Assembly: GCF_004136015.1 (NCBI RefSeq)
Contig: NZ_CP024866.1
Span: 4,311,776-4,344,534 of the forward strand
Length of the DNA stretch: 32,759 nt
Direction of reading: 5' to 3'
Source of the DNA: Pseudomonas sp. ACM7
Lineage (GTDB): Bacteria; Pseudomonadota; Gammaproteobacteria; Pseudomonadales; Pseudomonadaceae
Each line of letters opens with the position of its first letter. The first letter of the stretch is position 1. Position numbers and translations under genes: made by a program. Below are positions 24,647 through 32,752 of the stretch, one piece after another. The notes under the pieces were generated by a model. That model was not told the origin of the DNA and ran no database searches. It was given only the letters and a program-made list of their open reading frames with translations.

Positions 24647-25240
24647 TTAGAGGGTGAAATCACCCTCGGCGGCCAACTCGCTCAGCGGACGACGCGGGCT
24701 CGGTTCTTCACGTGCTTGCAGGTAATCCGCCAGCGTCGACTTGTCGCCCAGTTTGCCCACCGCTACCGCAGCGTGCAGCGCATAACCTTCTGGAATGTTC
24801 AGCTCCTTGCGGGTCAGGTCCTGGTCGAAACCGGCCATGCCGTGGGTGTGCCAGCCGCTGATGCTCGCTTGCAGCGCCAGATGGCCCCAAGCGGAACCCG
24901 TGTCGAAGGTGTGCCACAAGGCCGGGGTCTCTTCGGTGGCGCCAGGCACCGCGAAGGTGGTTTTCGAGATAACGATTACCAGTGCCGAGGCGTGTTGCGC
25001 CCAGCTGCGGTTGAATTCGTTCAGCAGGCCCAGATAGCGCTCCCAGTTTGGCGTGTCGCGACGCGCATACAGAAACCGCCAAGGCTGCGAGTTGTAGGCC
25101 GATGGCGCCCAACGTGCAGCTTCGAAGAAGCTCAGCAGAGTTTCTTCGGAGATCGCTTCGCCGGTGAAGGCGCGGGGCGACCAGCGGTCGGTGAACTGAG
25201 GGTGGATGGCATAGTCGGCAACGCGTGGATTAGCACTCAT
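24647..25240 (-). CDS. Nitroreductase-family flavoprotein
   Basis: A 197-aa cytoplasmic FMN-dependent oxidoreductase. The FMN-binding Arg/Ser set is in FTDRWSPRAF and ARWAPSAYNSQPWRF, and the C-terminal part has WGHLALQASISGWHTHGMAGFD and LHAAVAVGKLGD, all typical of the NfsB/YdjA-type fold. The ATG at 25240, with AAGGA about 9 nt upstream, removes an upstream extension with no family similarity. The physiological substrate is not known. It is divergent from the cysteine cluster gene at 25407. Confidence 0.87.
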   Translation of the reverse strand: MSANPRVADYAIHPQFTDRWSPRAFTGEAISEETLLSFFEAARWAPSAYNSQPWRFLYARRDTPNWERYLGLLNEFNRSWAQHASALVIVISKTTFAVPGATEETPALWHTFDTGSAWGHLALQASISGWHTHGMAGFDQDLTRKELNIPEGYALHAAVAVGKLGDKSTLADYLQAREEPSPRRPLSELAAEGDFTL

Positions 25241-25406
25241 CAGGAGATTCCTTGCTACGTTTGAAGGTGAGGGGCGACGCAAAACCCTACTGGGCGGCAC
25301 AATAACTGACAAGCTCGTTTTTACCGGCAGTCGCCAACGCTTGGCCCACAAGGGCCTTGGCACTAGACTGGCGGCCTTTTCACCACCTGATGTTGATGCT
25401 TGAGCC

Positions 25407-25856
25407 ATGGCCGCCAAAGTCGAACAGTTCTGGATACGCAAAACCCTCGATCAACTCGATCAAGAGGAATGGGAATCGCTGTGCGACGGCTGCGGTTTGT
25501 GCTGCCTGCAAAAGCTCGAAGATGAAGACGACAACAGCGTCTATTACACGCGTATCGCCTGCAAACTGCTGGACCTGAAAACCTGTCAGTGCACCGATTA
25601 CCCGAACCGCCGCGATTTCGTCCCCGACTGCATCCAGCTCACACCGGGCAAGGCTGACGAATTCAAATGGTTGCCGCCGACCTGCGGCTATCGACTGGTC
25701 AGCGAAGGCAAGGACCTGCCGCTTTGGCACCATCTGGTGTGCGGTGATCGCGATGCGGTGCACCACGAACGTATTTCCCAGTCCGGGCGCATGCTGGCCG
25801 AAGGCAGCGTGGCCGAAGACGATTGGGAAGACCATTTGATTTTCCGGGCGGGTTAA
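25407..25856 (+). CDS. YcgN/UPF0260-family cysteine cluster protein
   Basis: A 149-aa cytoplasmic protein of the YkgJ/YcgN group. The cluster CDGCGLCC (residues about 26-33) is followed by further cysteines in [17 protein letters not shown], in PDCIQL, PPTCGY and VCGD, giving enough ligands for a zinc or iron-sulfur site. No enzymatic function is established. The ATG at 25407 follows a weak ribosome site. The stop precedes a REP and the next gene in the same direction. Confidence 0.9.
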   Translation: MAAKVEQFWIRKTLDQLDQEEWESLCDGCGLCCLQKLEDEDDNSVYYTRIACKLLDLKTCQCTDYPNRRDFVPDCIQLTPGKADEFKWLPPTCGYRLVSEGKDLPLWHHLVCGDRDAVHHERISQSGRMLAEGSVAEDDWEDHLIFRAG

Positions 25857-25893
25857 TTCCCACTCAAAAAATCGGCAGTGATTACTAGAATTT

Positions 25894-25935
25894 GGGGCTG
25901 CTACGCAGCCCAGCGCGAGCAAGCTCGCTCGCCAC
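25894..25935. repeat. Single REP element abutting a ribosome-binding site
   Basis: A hairpin GGGCTGC-TAC-GCAGCCC (25895-25911) is followed by GCGCGAGCAAGCTCGCTCGC and CAC, ending at 25935. The AAGGAG Shine-Dalgarno of the next gene begins one base later, so the REP is in its 5' leader. Confidence 0.85.
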
Positions 25936-25946
25936 AAGGAGTGTGT

Positions 25947-27176
25947 ATGGCTGTGGGATTGCGGCTGGCGCTGGCCTTTGGGCTTTTGGCTCTGAGTTCG
26001 CCCGCGTGGGCGGCGAAGAAGGTCGATCTGGATTATCACGTGCGCCTGTTGCCGCAAAGCGATCAGGCTGAAGTGCAGTTGACGCTCGCTCAGGGTTCGG
26101 CGGTACGCAGTCTGGATTTCGACCTGGGCGATGGTAGTCACTACAGCGATTTCAAGGCCGATGGCCAATGGCAGCTCACGCCGGGCAAGCAGGCCCGTGG
26201 TGTCTGGCGTCCGGCCGCCGACAAGGCCAGCCTGACCTACCGCGTACGCATCAGCCACGGGCGCAAGAGCGGCAGCTTCGATACGCGCATGACGCCAACT
26301 TGGGCGTTGATGCGCGGCGATGATCTGGTGCCGGCAGCCAAACTCGATCAGCAGGACGGCATTGAGCTGGTTTCACGCCTTGAATTCGAATTGCCCACCG
26401 GCTGGAAAAGCGTCGAAACCGCCTGGCCGCGAATCGGCAAGAACAAGTTCCGGATTGATAACGTCTCTCGATTGTTCGACCGGCCCACGGGCTGGATGCT
26501 CGCTGGCCACCTCGGCAGCCGTCGCACGCGGTTGGGGGAAACCGAAGTCACCGTCGCCTCGCCCCAAGGCCAGGGCATGCGCCGCATGGATGTGCTGACG
26601 CTGCTGACCTTTGTCTGGCCGCAAGTGCAGGCGGTGTATCCCCGTCATCCCGTCAAACTGTTAATCGTCGGTGCCAACGACCCGATGTGGCGTGGCAGTC
26701 TGGGCGCGCGCGAATCGATCTATCTGAACACGCGTCTGCCGATGGTCAGCGAAAGCGGTACCAGTGCGCTGGTGCGGGAATTGGCGCAGGTGTTCGGACG
26801 GATCAACGATCAACAGCGCAGTGACTGGATCAGCGAAGGATTTGCCGAGTATTACGCCATCGAACTGGTGCGCCGCGCTGGCGGCATGAGTGATGAGCGG
26901 TATGAGAGTTTGCAGAAGAAGTTGGCCAAGGACAGCCAGAACGTCACGACCTTGCGCGCTGAGCAGGTCAGCCCGGCGCAGGTGTCCAAAGCGGTCGCGT
27001 TATTGCAGGAACTGGATCGCGAGATTCGCCTGAAGACCCGCAACAAGCGTTCGCTGGATGATGTGTTGCAGGGGGCGATGCATTTGGAGAGCGTGGATAC
27101 CAAGGAATTTGTTCAGCTTGCCGAAAGCATCATTGGTGAATCGTCCAAGGTCCTCGATACCGAGTTACTTCAGTAA
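25947..27176 (+). CDS. Exported gluzincin-like protein lacking zinc histidines
   Basis: A 409-aa protein with a signal peptide (residues 1-22, ending PAWA). It resembles M61/M1-type peptidases: an N-terminal beta-sandwich (about 25-200), then a helical domain with a peptidase-like core. At the zinc motif, RELAQ (277-281) stands where HExxH is expected, so both histidines are replaced while Glu278 is kept. The following SDWISEGFAEYYA keeps the usual third-ligand Glu297. It is therefore probably not a zinc protease; a binding or scaffold role is inferred. The C-terminal helices (about 310-409) are highly charged. The ATG at 25947 has AAGGAG upstream. I know of no assigned function. Confidence 0.75.
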   Translation: MAVGLRLALAFGLLALSSPAWAAKKVDLDYHVRLLPQSDQAEVQLTLAQGSAVRSLDFDLGDGSHYSDFKADGQWQLTPGKQARGVWRPAADKASLTYRVRISHGRKSGSFDTRMTPTWALMRGDDLVPAAKLDQQDGIELVSRLEFELPTGWKSVETAWPRIGKNKFRIDNVSRLFDRPTGWMLAGHLGSRRTRLGETEVTVASPQGQGMRRMDVLTLLTFVWPQVQAVYPRHPVKLLIVGANDPMWRGSLGARESIYLNTRLPMVSESGTSALVRELAQVFGRINDQQRSDWISEGFAEYYAIELVRRAGGMSDERYESLQKKLAKDSQNVTTLRAEQVSPAQVSKAVALLQELDREIRLKTRNKRSLDDVLQGAMHLESVDTKEFVQLAESIIGESSKVLDTELLQ

Positions 27177-27183
27177 TACCGCT

Positions 27184-27247
27184 ATCGCGAGCAAGCTCGC
27201 TCCCACATTGGAATGCGGTCACCTGTGGGAGCGAGCTTGCTCGCGAT
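27184..27247. repeat. REP doublet, 24-bp perfect arms
   Basis: ATCGCGAGCAAGCTCGCTCC and CACA (27184-27207) and its exact reverse complement (27224-27247), with a 16-nt spacer. It lies between the pseudo-peptidase gene and the leftward DUF2892-like gene and could end both transcripts. Confidence 0.9.
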
Positions 27248-27277
27248 GAGGCCCTTCGACTCACCACAATGTCTGGA

Positions 27278-27655
27278 TCAAACCCCGGTTTTAGGCGACT
27301 TCAACGAATCATTACCGGTCACGGTAGCGGTATTGGTCGCCGCTTCAGCATTCGCCTTCAACCGGTTCAACTCTTCACCCGCCCGCTGAATCTTCGCCCG
27401 CACGTTGTTCATGTCCTGACGGCTTTTCTGCAGCAGGCTTTTCGCCGAACTGTGCCCGGTAATACCACGGGCCAGGGCTACACCGCCGATCGCCACTTGA
27501 ATCAACCCGAACACGCCACCGCGACGCAGGCCCTTGCCGACCATCACCACACCGCCGGCCAGGGAAGCAATGCGTTCCCAACCCTCAACGTTTTGCTCAG
27601 TGTGAGTCTGGAACGGGGTGGATTCGATGCGTTCTACACGATTGAGTTCGCTCAT
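27278..27655 (-). CDS. DUF2892-like small membrane protein
   Basis: A 125-aa protein with a central pair of hydrophobic segments (about residues 25-68, including SLAGGVVMVGKGLRRGGVFG and the VAIGGVALARGITGH helix) that resembles the DUF2892/YgaP-type inner-membrane domain. A C-terminal charged helix (SLLQKSRQDMNNVRAKIQRAGEELNRLKA) looks able to form a coiled coil. Start 27655 has AGGAGA 5 nt upstream and removes an N-terminal extension. Function unknown. Confidence 0.78.
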   Translation of the reverse strand: MSELNRVERIESTPFQTHTEQNVEGWERIASLAGGVVMVGKGLRRGGVFGLIQVAIGGVALARGITGHSSAKSLLQKSRQDMNNVRAKIQRAGEELNRLKANAEAATNTATVTGNDSLKSPKTGV

Positions 27656-27745
27656 TATCTGTCTCCTGGCTGGAATGGCTTTCAAGAATAGATAATTAAG
27701 CTGACTGCCGAGGCGGGCGGCTTGTTCCATCGGATGTGCGGTGAA

Positions 27746-28216
27746 TCAGCGAAACTTCGCCCCGGAGCGGGTGTTGAGTCCCTTGGACAGGCGGTCATAG
27801 AGCACGACGTTGACGGTGGCCGCCAGGTTCATGCAACCGGTGGTCGGGATGTAGACCACGTCTTCGCACCAGTCGCGAATCTCTTTATCCAGCGAGCCGT
27901 CTTCCGGGCCGAAGATGTACAGCGCGCGGTCCGGATGGGTGTATTCCGGCAGCGAACGGGCGCCGTCCACCAGTTCCACAGCGACCGGAACGCAGCCCAG
28001 CGGCAGGATTTTTTTCAGGTCGTCGATGCCGATCAGCGGAATGTCGTAGTGGACGCGCTTGGTGTCGGTGACGAAGTCGGCGGCGCGCTCATAACGTTTG
28101 CCGGTGTAGAACACGGACGCCACGCCATAACAGCCAGCGGCGCGCATCACCGAACCGACGTTCTCCGGTGATTTGGGGTTATACAAACCAATGCAGCTGT
28201 ACCGTTTGTCTGCCAC
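27746..28216 (-). CDS. SpoU/TrmH-family RNA methyltransferase
   Basis: A 156-aa protein with a SPOUT knot fold, likely a 2'-O-methyltransferase acting on tRNA or rRNA. SpoU motif 1 is NPKSPENVGSVMRAA, motif 2 is YIFGPEDGSL and motif 3 is VYIPTTGCMNLAATVNVVLYD; the knot and SAM site are in the last two. It is short and single-domain, as in TrmL/TrmH-like enzymes, but the target base is not assigned. The start codon is GTG (28216), with AAGG upstream. Confidence 0.9.
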   Translation of the reverse strand: MADKRYSCIGLYNPKSPENVGSVMRAAGCYGVASVFYTGKRYERAADFVTDTKRVHYDIPLIGIDDLKKILPLGCVPVAVELVDGARSLPEYTHPDRALYIFGPEDGSLDKEIRDWCEDVVYIPTTGCMNLAATVNVVLYDRLSKGLNTRSGAKFR

Positions 28217-28306
28217 GAGCGGGTGCCTTCGGGGAAAAAACGGCGATTATACGGGGATTGGGGGAGGGGTGTTCGGTTTGGAGATTGGTGGTGTCTGGTC
28301 GGCCGT

Positions 28307-28400
28307 CTTCGCGAGCAAGCCCGCTCCCACATGGATCCTGAGTGTTCACAAATGTTGTGTTCACAGAAGATCCCCTGTGGGAGCGAGCTTGCTCGCGATG
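28307..28400. repeat. REP doublet
   Basis: CTTCGCGAGCAAGCCCGCTCCCACA (28307-28331) faces TGTGGGAGCGAGCTTGCTCG and CGATG (28376-28400), two imperfect inverted copies of the common REP. The 208-nt gap 28217-28424 holds no gene that I can support. Confidence 0.88.
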
Positions 28401-28424
28401 AGGCCAGGTCAGGCGCTGAAGATA

Positions 28425-28799
28425 TTACTCGTCTTTCTTCATCAGGCCGGCCAACGCCGCAAACGGGTTGTGGGTCGCCTTGGCGATTTTCGGCGAGCTC
28501 AGCGAGCCTTCACCGAAATACTGTTGATCGGTGTACCGCGAGTGTTCGTTGTCGTGGCAATACAGGCACAACAGTTCCCAGTTCGAGCCGTCCTGAGGGT
28601 TGTTGTCGTGGTTATGGTCGCGGTGGTGCACGGTCAGTTCGCTCAGGCGCTTGCCGGAAAACTCACGGGCGCAGCGACCGCACACGTGCGGGTACATTTT
28701 CAGGGCCTTGTCGCGGTAACCCATTTCCTTGTCGCGCTGGTTGTCAGCAAGGATGCGGTCCAGTTTCGACGTGTTGGTCGGAGGCGTTGACGAACTCAT
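28425..28799 (-). CDS. YajD-family HNH nuclease
   Basis: A 124-aa protein of the YajD HNH family. Zinc-binding CxxC is VCGRCAREF at about residues 39-47; the HNH core is VHHRDHNHDNNP, with NWELLCLYCHDNEHS supplying the second CxxC-type half and the catalytic-region His/Asn. The family is nuclease-like, but the cellular target is not established. The start at 28799 has AAGGTGA upstream. The C-terminal 30 residues look disordered. Confidence 0.88.
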   Translation of the reverse strand: MSSSTPPTNTSKLDRILADNQRDKEMGYRDKALKMYPHVCGRCAREFSGKRLSELTVHHRDHNHDNNPQDGSNWELLCLYCHDNEHSRYTDQQYFGEGSLSSPKIAKATHNPFAALAGLMKKDE

Positions 28800-28848
28800 G
28801 GGTTCACCTTTGTAAAAAGACTAATGACGGTATTAATCGCAGTTTAGC

Positions 28849-29535
28849 TCAGCCCTTGAGCTTCTCGGCAATCCAGATGGTGTGGCGGGTGCCTTTGTTG
28901 CCGTGGGCGAAGACCTGGACTTCCTCGGCCTTGAAGCCGGCCTTCTTCAGTTTGTCGGAAAACTGTCGGTCAGCGCTCGCGGACCAGACGGCCAGCACGC
29001 CTTTGGGCCGCAGGGCCTTGGCGCAGGCGCTCAGGCCGCCGGCGGAGTAGAGCCAGCTGTTGGCCTTCTGGGTCAGGCCTTCGGGGCCGTTGTCGACGTC
29101 GAGCATGATCGCGTCGAAACCTTGCGGCTCTGCCTGCAGGACTTTGGCCACGTCTTCCATGCGAATGACCGTGCGCGGGTCAAGCAACGGGTTCCCGGCT
29201 TTCTCGCCCAACGGCCCACGGTTCCACTCCACCACCCCCGGCACCAGTTCGGCGACCACCACTTCAGCGGTCTTGCCCAGGTGCTTGAGGGCCGAGGCGA
29301 GGGTGAAGCCCATGCCCAGTCCGCCGATCAGCACGCGCGAATTCGGCCGGCCGGCCACTTTACGGCACGGGATCTCCGCAAGAGAGTCTTCCGATCCGTG
29401 CATGCGGGTGTTCATCAGTTGCCCGCCGTCGCCGCCCTGGATCTTGATGACGAAATCCTCACCGTATTCGAACAGGCACAAGGCACCGCCATTTTCAGGA
29501 ATTGGAGTGGTGTCGAGCAGAACGAAACGTTTCAT
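28849..29535 (-). CDS. Spermidine-synthase-like protein with altered SAM motif
   Basis: A 228-aa protein with the spermine/spermidine synthase (methyltransferase-like) fold. The usual GGGDG of SpeE is replaced by RVLIGGLGMGFTLASAL (about residues 65-80), while VVVAELVPGVVEWN and DAIMLDVDNGPEGL are retained. The polyamine-synthase active-site region is changed, so I call a nucleotide- or SAM-binding relative, not a proven polyamine synthase. The ATG at 29535 gives MKRFVLLDTTPIPENGG; the ribosome site is weak, and an upstream in-frame extension has no family similarity. Confidence 0.75.
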   Translation of the reverse strand: MKRFVLLDTTPIPENGGALCLFEYGEDFVIKIQGGDGGQLMNTRMHGSEDSLAEIPCRKVAGRPNSRVLIGGLGMGFTLASALKHLGKTAEVVVAELVPGVVEWNRGPLGEKAGNPLLDPRTVIRMEDVAKVLQAEPQGFDAIMLDVDNGPEGLTQKANSWLYSAGGLSACAKALRPKGVLAVWSASADRQFSDKLKKAGFKAEEVQVFAHGNKGTRHTIWIAEKLKG

Positions 29536-29633
29536 GGGACTCACTTGAGGAGAAATTGGCATAAGAGGGGGAAGGCAAACACGCGCAGTTGGGAGTAGCC
29601 TGCAAAAAGACAACAAGGCCAACGGAGCCATTG

Positions 29634-29924
29634 ATGAAGCGCACCATTCTAACGGTCATTGCCTTGGCCGCGCTCTCGATAACTGCAGTGCAGGCCCAGC
29701 AGTTGCAAACCATTCCGACCAACCCGGCGCCGATGCCTGGTTCACCCGGCACCGCGACCCCGACACCGTACCCGCAAATCACCCCGACCGCTGCGCCCAG
29801 AACCGGGCCCGGCAGTGGTGGCCCGCCGTTGGTGCCCATTGAAATGCCTAGCCCGCCCAGCAAGGACCAGCCACTGCCGGGGCTGGAGCAAAACACGTCG
29901 AAAACCAAATCACCCGGCGGTTAA
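29634..29924 (+). CDS. Small exported proline-rich protein
   Basis: A 96-aa protein with a signal peptide (residues 1-21, ending AVQA) followed by a low-complexity mature part in which Pro, Gly and Thr dominate, with PTPYPQITP and GPGSGGPP. There is no cysteine or known domain. GGAG lies before the ATG at 29634. Its stop overlaps the convergent cNMP-binding gene at TTAA (29921-29924). Function unknown; a cell-envelope or surface role is only a guess. Confidence 0.7.
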   Translation: MKRTILTVIALAALSITAVQAQQLQTIPTNPAPMPGSPGTATPTPYPQITPTAAPRTGPGSGGPPLVPIEMPSPPSKDQPLPGLEQNTSKTKSPGG

Positions 29925-30394
29925 ACCTGCTGCGAGAGCAGTTGTCCATCGGCCATGCGCAAGCGTTTGGAGAGGGAGACGGCGAGGGCACGGATGATTT
30001 TGGCGGCGATTTTCGGCGCATCGTTGAGCATCTTTTCCAATGAATCCTTGCCCAGATTGAGCAACTGGCAATTGCTCGCGGCCACGCAACTGGCCGAGCG
30101 CCGTTCGCCGTCGAGTACGGCCATTTCGCCGAACGCCCGACCGCTACGCAACGTTGCCATAGTCACCAGGTGCCCGTCGCTGTTGGTTTTCTGCACTGCC
30201 ACCTGGCCGGTGTGGATGATGCACATGAAGCTGCCGGCATCACCCTCATGGAAAATATCTTCGCCCGAAGCAATGGTGCTGATGCTGAAGTAGCCCGAGG
30301 CCGTGGCGAAGTCCGCCGGCAGCAGTTGATCGAACAGGCCACAGTCCATCAGCCAGTCACGAATTTCGTTGTTCAGTAAGGTCGGTTCTGACAT
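29921..30394 (-). CDS. Stand-alone cyclic-nucleotide-binding (CAP_ED) protein
   Basis: A 157-aa protein that is one CRP-type cyclic nucleotide-binding domain. The beta-barrel region is about residues 40-120 (GEDIFHEGDAGSFMCIIHTGQVAV), and the phosphate-binding cassette is GRAFGEMAVLDGERRSASCVA, with Glu and the Arg-Ser pair that contact cAMP/cGMP. There is no helix-turn-helix, so it is a sensor without its own DNA-binding domain. The ATG at 30394 excludes an upstream extension that crosses a REP. Partner protein unknown. Confidence 0.85.
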   Translation of the reverse strand: MSEPTLLNNEIRDWLMDCGLFDQLLPADFATASGYFSISTIASGEDIFHEGDAGSFMCIIHTGQVAVQKTNSDGHLVTMATLRSGRAFGEMAVLDGERRSASCVAASNCQLLNLGKDSLEKMLNDAPKIAAKIIRALAVSLSKRLRMADGQLLSQQV

Positions 30395-30448
30395 GTCGTC
30401 ACGGTCTTTTTCTTGTGTCTGGTTCCGGTTTTCTGGACGTCCCCAATC

Positions 30449-30544
30449 CCCTGTGGGAGCGAGCTTGCTCGCGATGGCGGCGGCACATTCAACATCGATT
30501 GTGAATGTTATGCCCTCATCGCGAGCAAGCTCGCTCCCACAGGG
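30449..30544. repeat. REP doublet, 28-bp perfect arms
   Basis: The arm at 30449-30476 (CCCTGTGGGAGCGAGCTTGC onwards) is the exact reverse complement of 30517-30544, with a 40-nt spacer. It lies upstream of the cNMP-binding gene and beyond the end of ptrB. Confidence 0.92.
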
Positions 30545-30604
30545 TGGATGTGTTGTACCGGGTTCGGTGTTCGGTGTTAAGACCGGCACACCGGGCCAAG
30601 TTCC

Positions 30605-32659
30605 TCAGGCGATGCCCAAAACCTTGAAAACAAATGCGTATTCGAGTGCTACGTCACGCAATCCCTGATAACGACCGCTCATCCCGCCGTGCCCGGCACC
30701 CAATTCGGTCTTGAGCAGCAGGGGATTGGTGTCGGTTTTGGTTGCGCGTAATTTCGCCACCCACTTGGCTGCTTCCCAGTACTGCACGCGACTGTCGTTG
30801 TAGCCGGCGATCACCAGGGTCGCCGGATAAGCTTGTGCGGTGACGTTTTCGTACGGGGCGTAGGCCTTGATCCGCTCATAGACGTCCGGTTCTTCAGGAT
30901 TGCCCCACTCGTCGTACTCGGTGACGGTCAACGGCAGATCCGGGTCGAGCATGGTGTTCAGCACGTCGACGAACGGCACTTCGGCAATCGCAGCAGCAAA
31001 CAACTCCGGGCGCTGATTGAGCACCGCGCCGATCAGCAGACCACCGGCGCTGCCGCCGCTGATCGCCAATTGCGATGGCGTGGTGAAGCCATCGGCGATC
31101 AGGTGTTCGGCGCAGGCGATGAAGTCGCTGAAGGTGTTGTGTTTGTGTTCCTGCTTGCCAGCGCGATACCAGGCTTCACCCAGTTCACCGCCGCCACGTA
31201 CGTGAGCGATGGCGAACGCCACGCCACGGTCGAGCAGACTCAAACGGGCGTGGGAGAACCACGGGTCGAGGCTTTCACCGTAGGCGCCATATCCGTACAG
31301 ATAAAGCGGCGTCGGCTTGCCGAGTGCTTCGCGTTTGACGACGAGGCTGATCGGCACTTTCGTACCGTCAGGTGCCGTCGCCCACAAACGCTGACTGACG
31401 TAGGCATCGGCGTCGAACGGGCCGAGCACCGGGGTTTCCTTGAGGACTTTCTGCTCGCCGTTGCCCAATACCAGTTGGCGGATTTGCGCCGGACGGTTCA
31501 GCGCTTCGTAGCGCAGGCGGATCCTGTCGCTGACGAATTCCAGGCTGTTCTGCACGTGCAGGCTGTAGGCCGCATCCGGTAATTGCACACGGTAGCTCGG
31601 CAGGTCTTGCGGATGAACTTCGATGATCGGCAAGCCACCCTCACGCAAGCTCAGGGTCACGGCCCCGGCGTTCAGGCTCATGCCTTCGATCATCACCGTG
31701 TCACTGTGGGGGATCAGGTTCTGCCAGTCGGCCTCGGTCGGCGCCACGCCGGTGTCTACGGCGTGGTACAGGGCAAAGTTGATGCCGTCGCGATTGGTGC
31801 GAATGAACCAGGTCCATTGACCGTCGAGCGCGCCGTGGTCGACGTCGTACTCATGGTCTTCAACCCTCGGTGCGATGCAGGTAAAAGCCTGCTGCGGCTG
31901 GAACGCGTCAAGCACCCAGACTTCGCTGGTGGTCTTGCTGCCGAGGGACAGCAGCAATTGCTGCTCGGAACTGGAGCGGTAGCAATGCATGAAGAATCGA
32001 CCGTCCGGCTCATGGAACACTTCTTCAGCCGCCGTACCGTCCAGCCGATAGCGGAACAGTTTGTGCGGGCGATGGGTGTCGTCCAGCTCGCCGAAGAACA
32101 GCGTCAGGCTGTCATTGGCCCAGGTCATGCTGCCGTCGCAATCCTGGAATTCCAGTTCGCTGACACGGCCGTTGGACAATTCCTTCACGAACAGCGTGTA
32201 AATCTCATCGCCCGTGGCGTCGATGCTGTAGGCCAGACGCTGGTGATCCGGGCTGATACTGAACGCGCCCAAGGAAAAGAAACCGCCTTTGGCCAGTTCG
32301 TTCGGGTCCAGCAGCAGCTGTTCCTGGCTTTCGTCGAGCTGCAGGCTGTCATCGGCAGGGCGCGGGCAGCGGTAGTGACGGGCATATTCATCACCGGCCG
32401 TGGTGCGCGTGTAATACAGGTACGGACCCCAAGGGGAGGGCAAGGACAGGTCGGTTTCGAGAATCCGGGCCTTGATCTCTTCGAACAGGGTTTCACGCAA
32501 CCCGGCCTGATCGGCGGTTTGCGCCTCTTGGTAGCGGTTTTCCGCTTTCAGGTAGTCGAGCACCGCGTCGGTGTCGCGCTCCTGCAACCAGGCATACGGG
32601 TCGTCGCCTTCGGCCTTGTGGGCAATCGGGGCGCTGGTGACGTTGGCGGTTAAGGGCAT
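30605..32659 (-). CDS. ptrB: Oligopeptidase B (prolyl oligopeptidase family S9A)
   Basis: A 684-aa cytoplasmic serine peptidase that cuts short peptides after Arg or Lys. The N-terminal seven-bladed propeller (about residues 75-400) covers the active site, and an alpha/beta-hydrolase domain follows (about 420-684). The catalytic triad is visible: Ser537 (ISGGSAGGLLIG), Asp622 (GYNDSRVQYWEAAKW) and His657 (GAGHGGMSG), close to E. coli PtrB spacing. The acidic pair expected for basic-residue specificity fits the DEYDEWGNPEE region. ATG at 32659 with GAGAG upstream. No partner gene is evident. Confidence 0.94.
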   Translation of the reverse strand: MPLTANVTSAPIAHKAEGDDPYAWLQERDTDAVLDYLKAENRYQEAQTADQAGLRETLFEEIKARILETDLSLPSPWGPYLYYTRTTAGDEYARHYRCPRPADDSLQLDESQEQLLLDPNELAKGGFFSLGAFSISPDHQRLAYSIDATGDEIYTLFVKELSNGRVSELEFQDCDGSMTWANDSLTLFFGELDDTHRPHKLFRYRLDGTAAEEVFHEPDGRFFMHCYRSSSEQQLLLSLGSKTTSEVWVLDAFQPQQAFTCIAPRVEDHEYDVDHGALDGQWTWFIRTNRDGINFALYHAVDTGVAPTEADWQNLIPHSDTVMIEGMSLNAGAVTLSLREGGLPIIEVHPQDLPSYRVQLPDAAYSLHVQNSLEFVSDRIRLRYEALNRPAQIRQLVLGNGEQKVLKETPVLGPFDADAYVSQRLWATAPDGTKVPISLVVKREALGKPTPLYLYGYGAYGESLDPWFSHARLSLLDRGVAFAIAHVRGGGELGEAWYRAGKQEHKHNTFSDFIACAEHLIADGFTTPSQLAISGGSAGGLLIGAVLNQRPELFAAAIAEVPFVDVLNTMLDPDLPLTVTEYDEWGNPEEPDVYERIKAYAPYENVTAQAYPATLVIAGYNDSRVQYWEAAKWVAKLRATKTDTNPLLLKTELGAGHGGMSGRYQGLRDVALEYAFVFKVLGIA

Positions 32660-32718
32660 GAAGGGCTCTCGGACGATGTACGGAATAAGGGTTTTTCAGG
32701 TCTTGATGCCGCTGCAGA

Positions 32719-32752
32719 CCCCTGTGGGAGCGGGCTTGCTCGCGAAAGCGGT
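32719..32752 (+). repeat. REP element at the window edge
   Basis: CCCTGTGGGAGCGGGCTTGC followed by TCGCGAAAGCGGTG is a complete single copy of the GTGGGAGC REP. Any inverted partner lies beyond the window. Confidence 0.85.

Noticed and set aside
30833..32653. Two long rightward open frames opposite ptrB
   Set aside because: Both are antisense to an intact oligopeptidase B with a full catalytic triad, and neither shows a recognisable domain.
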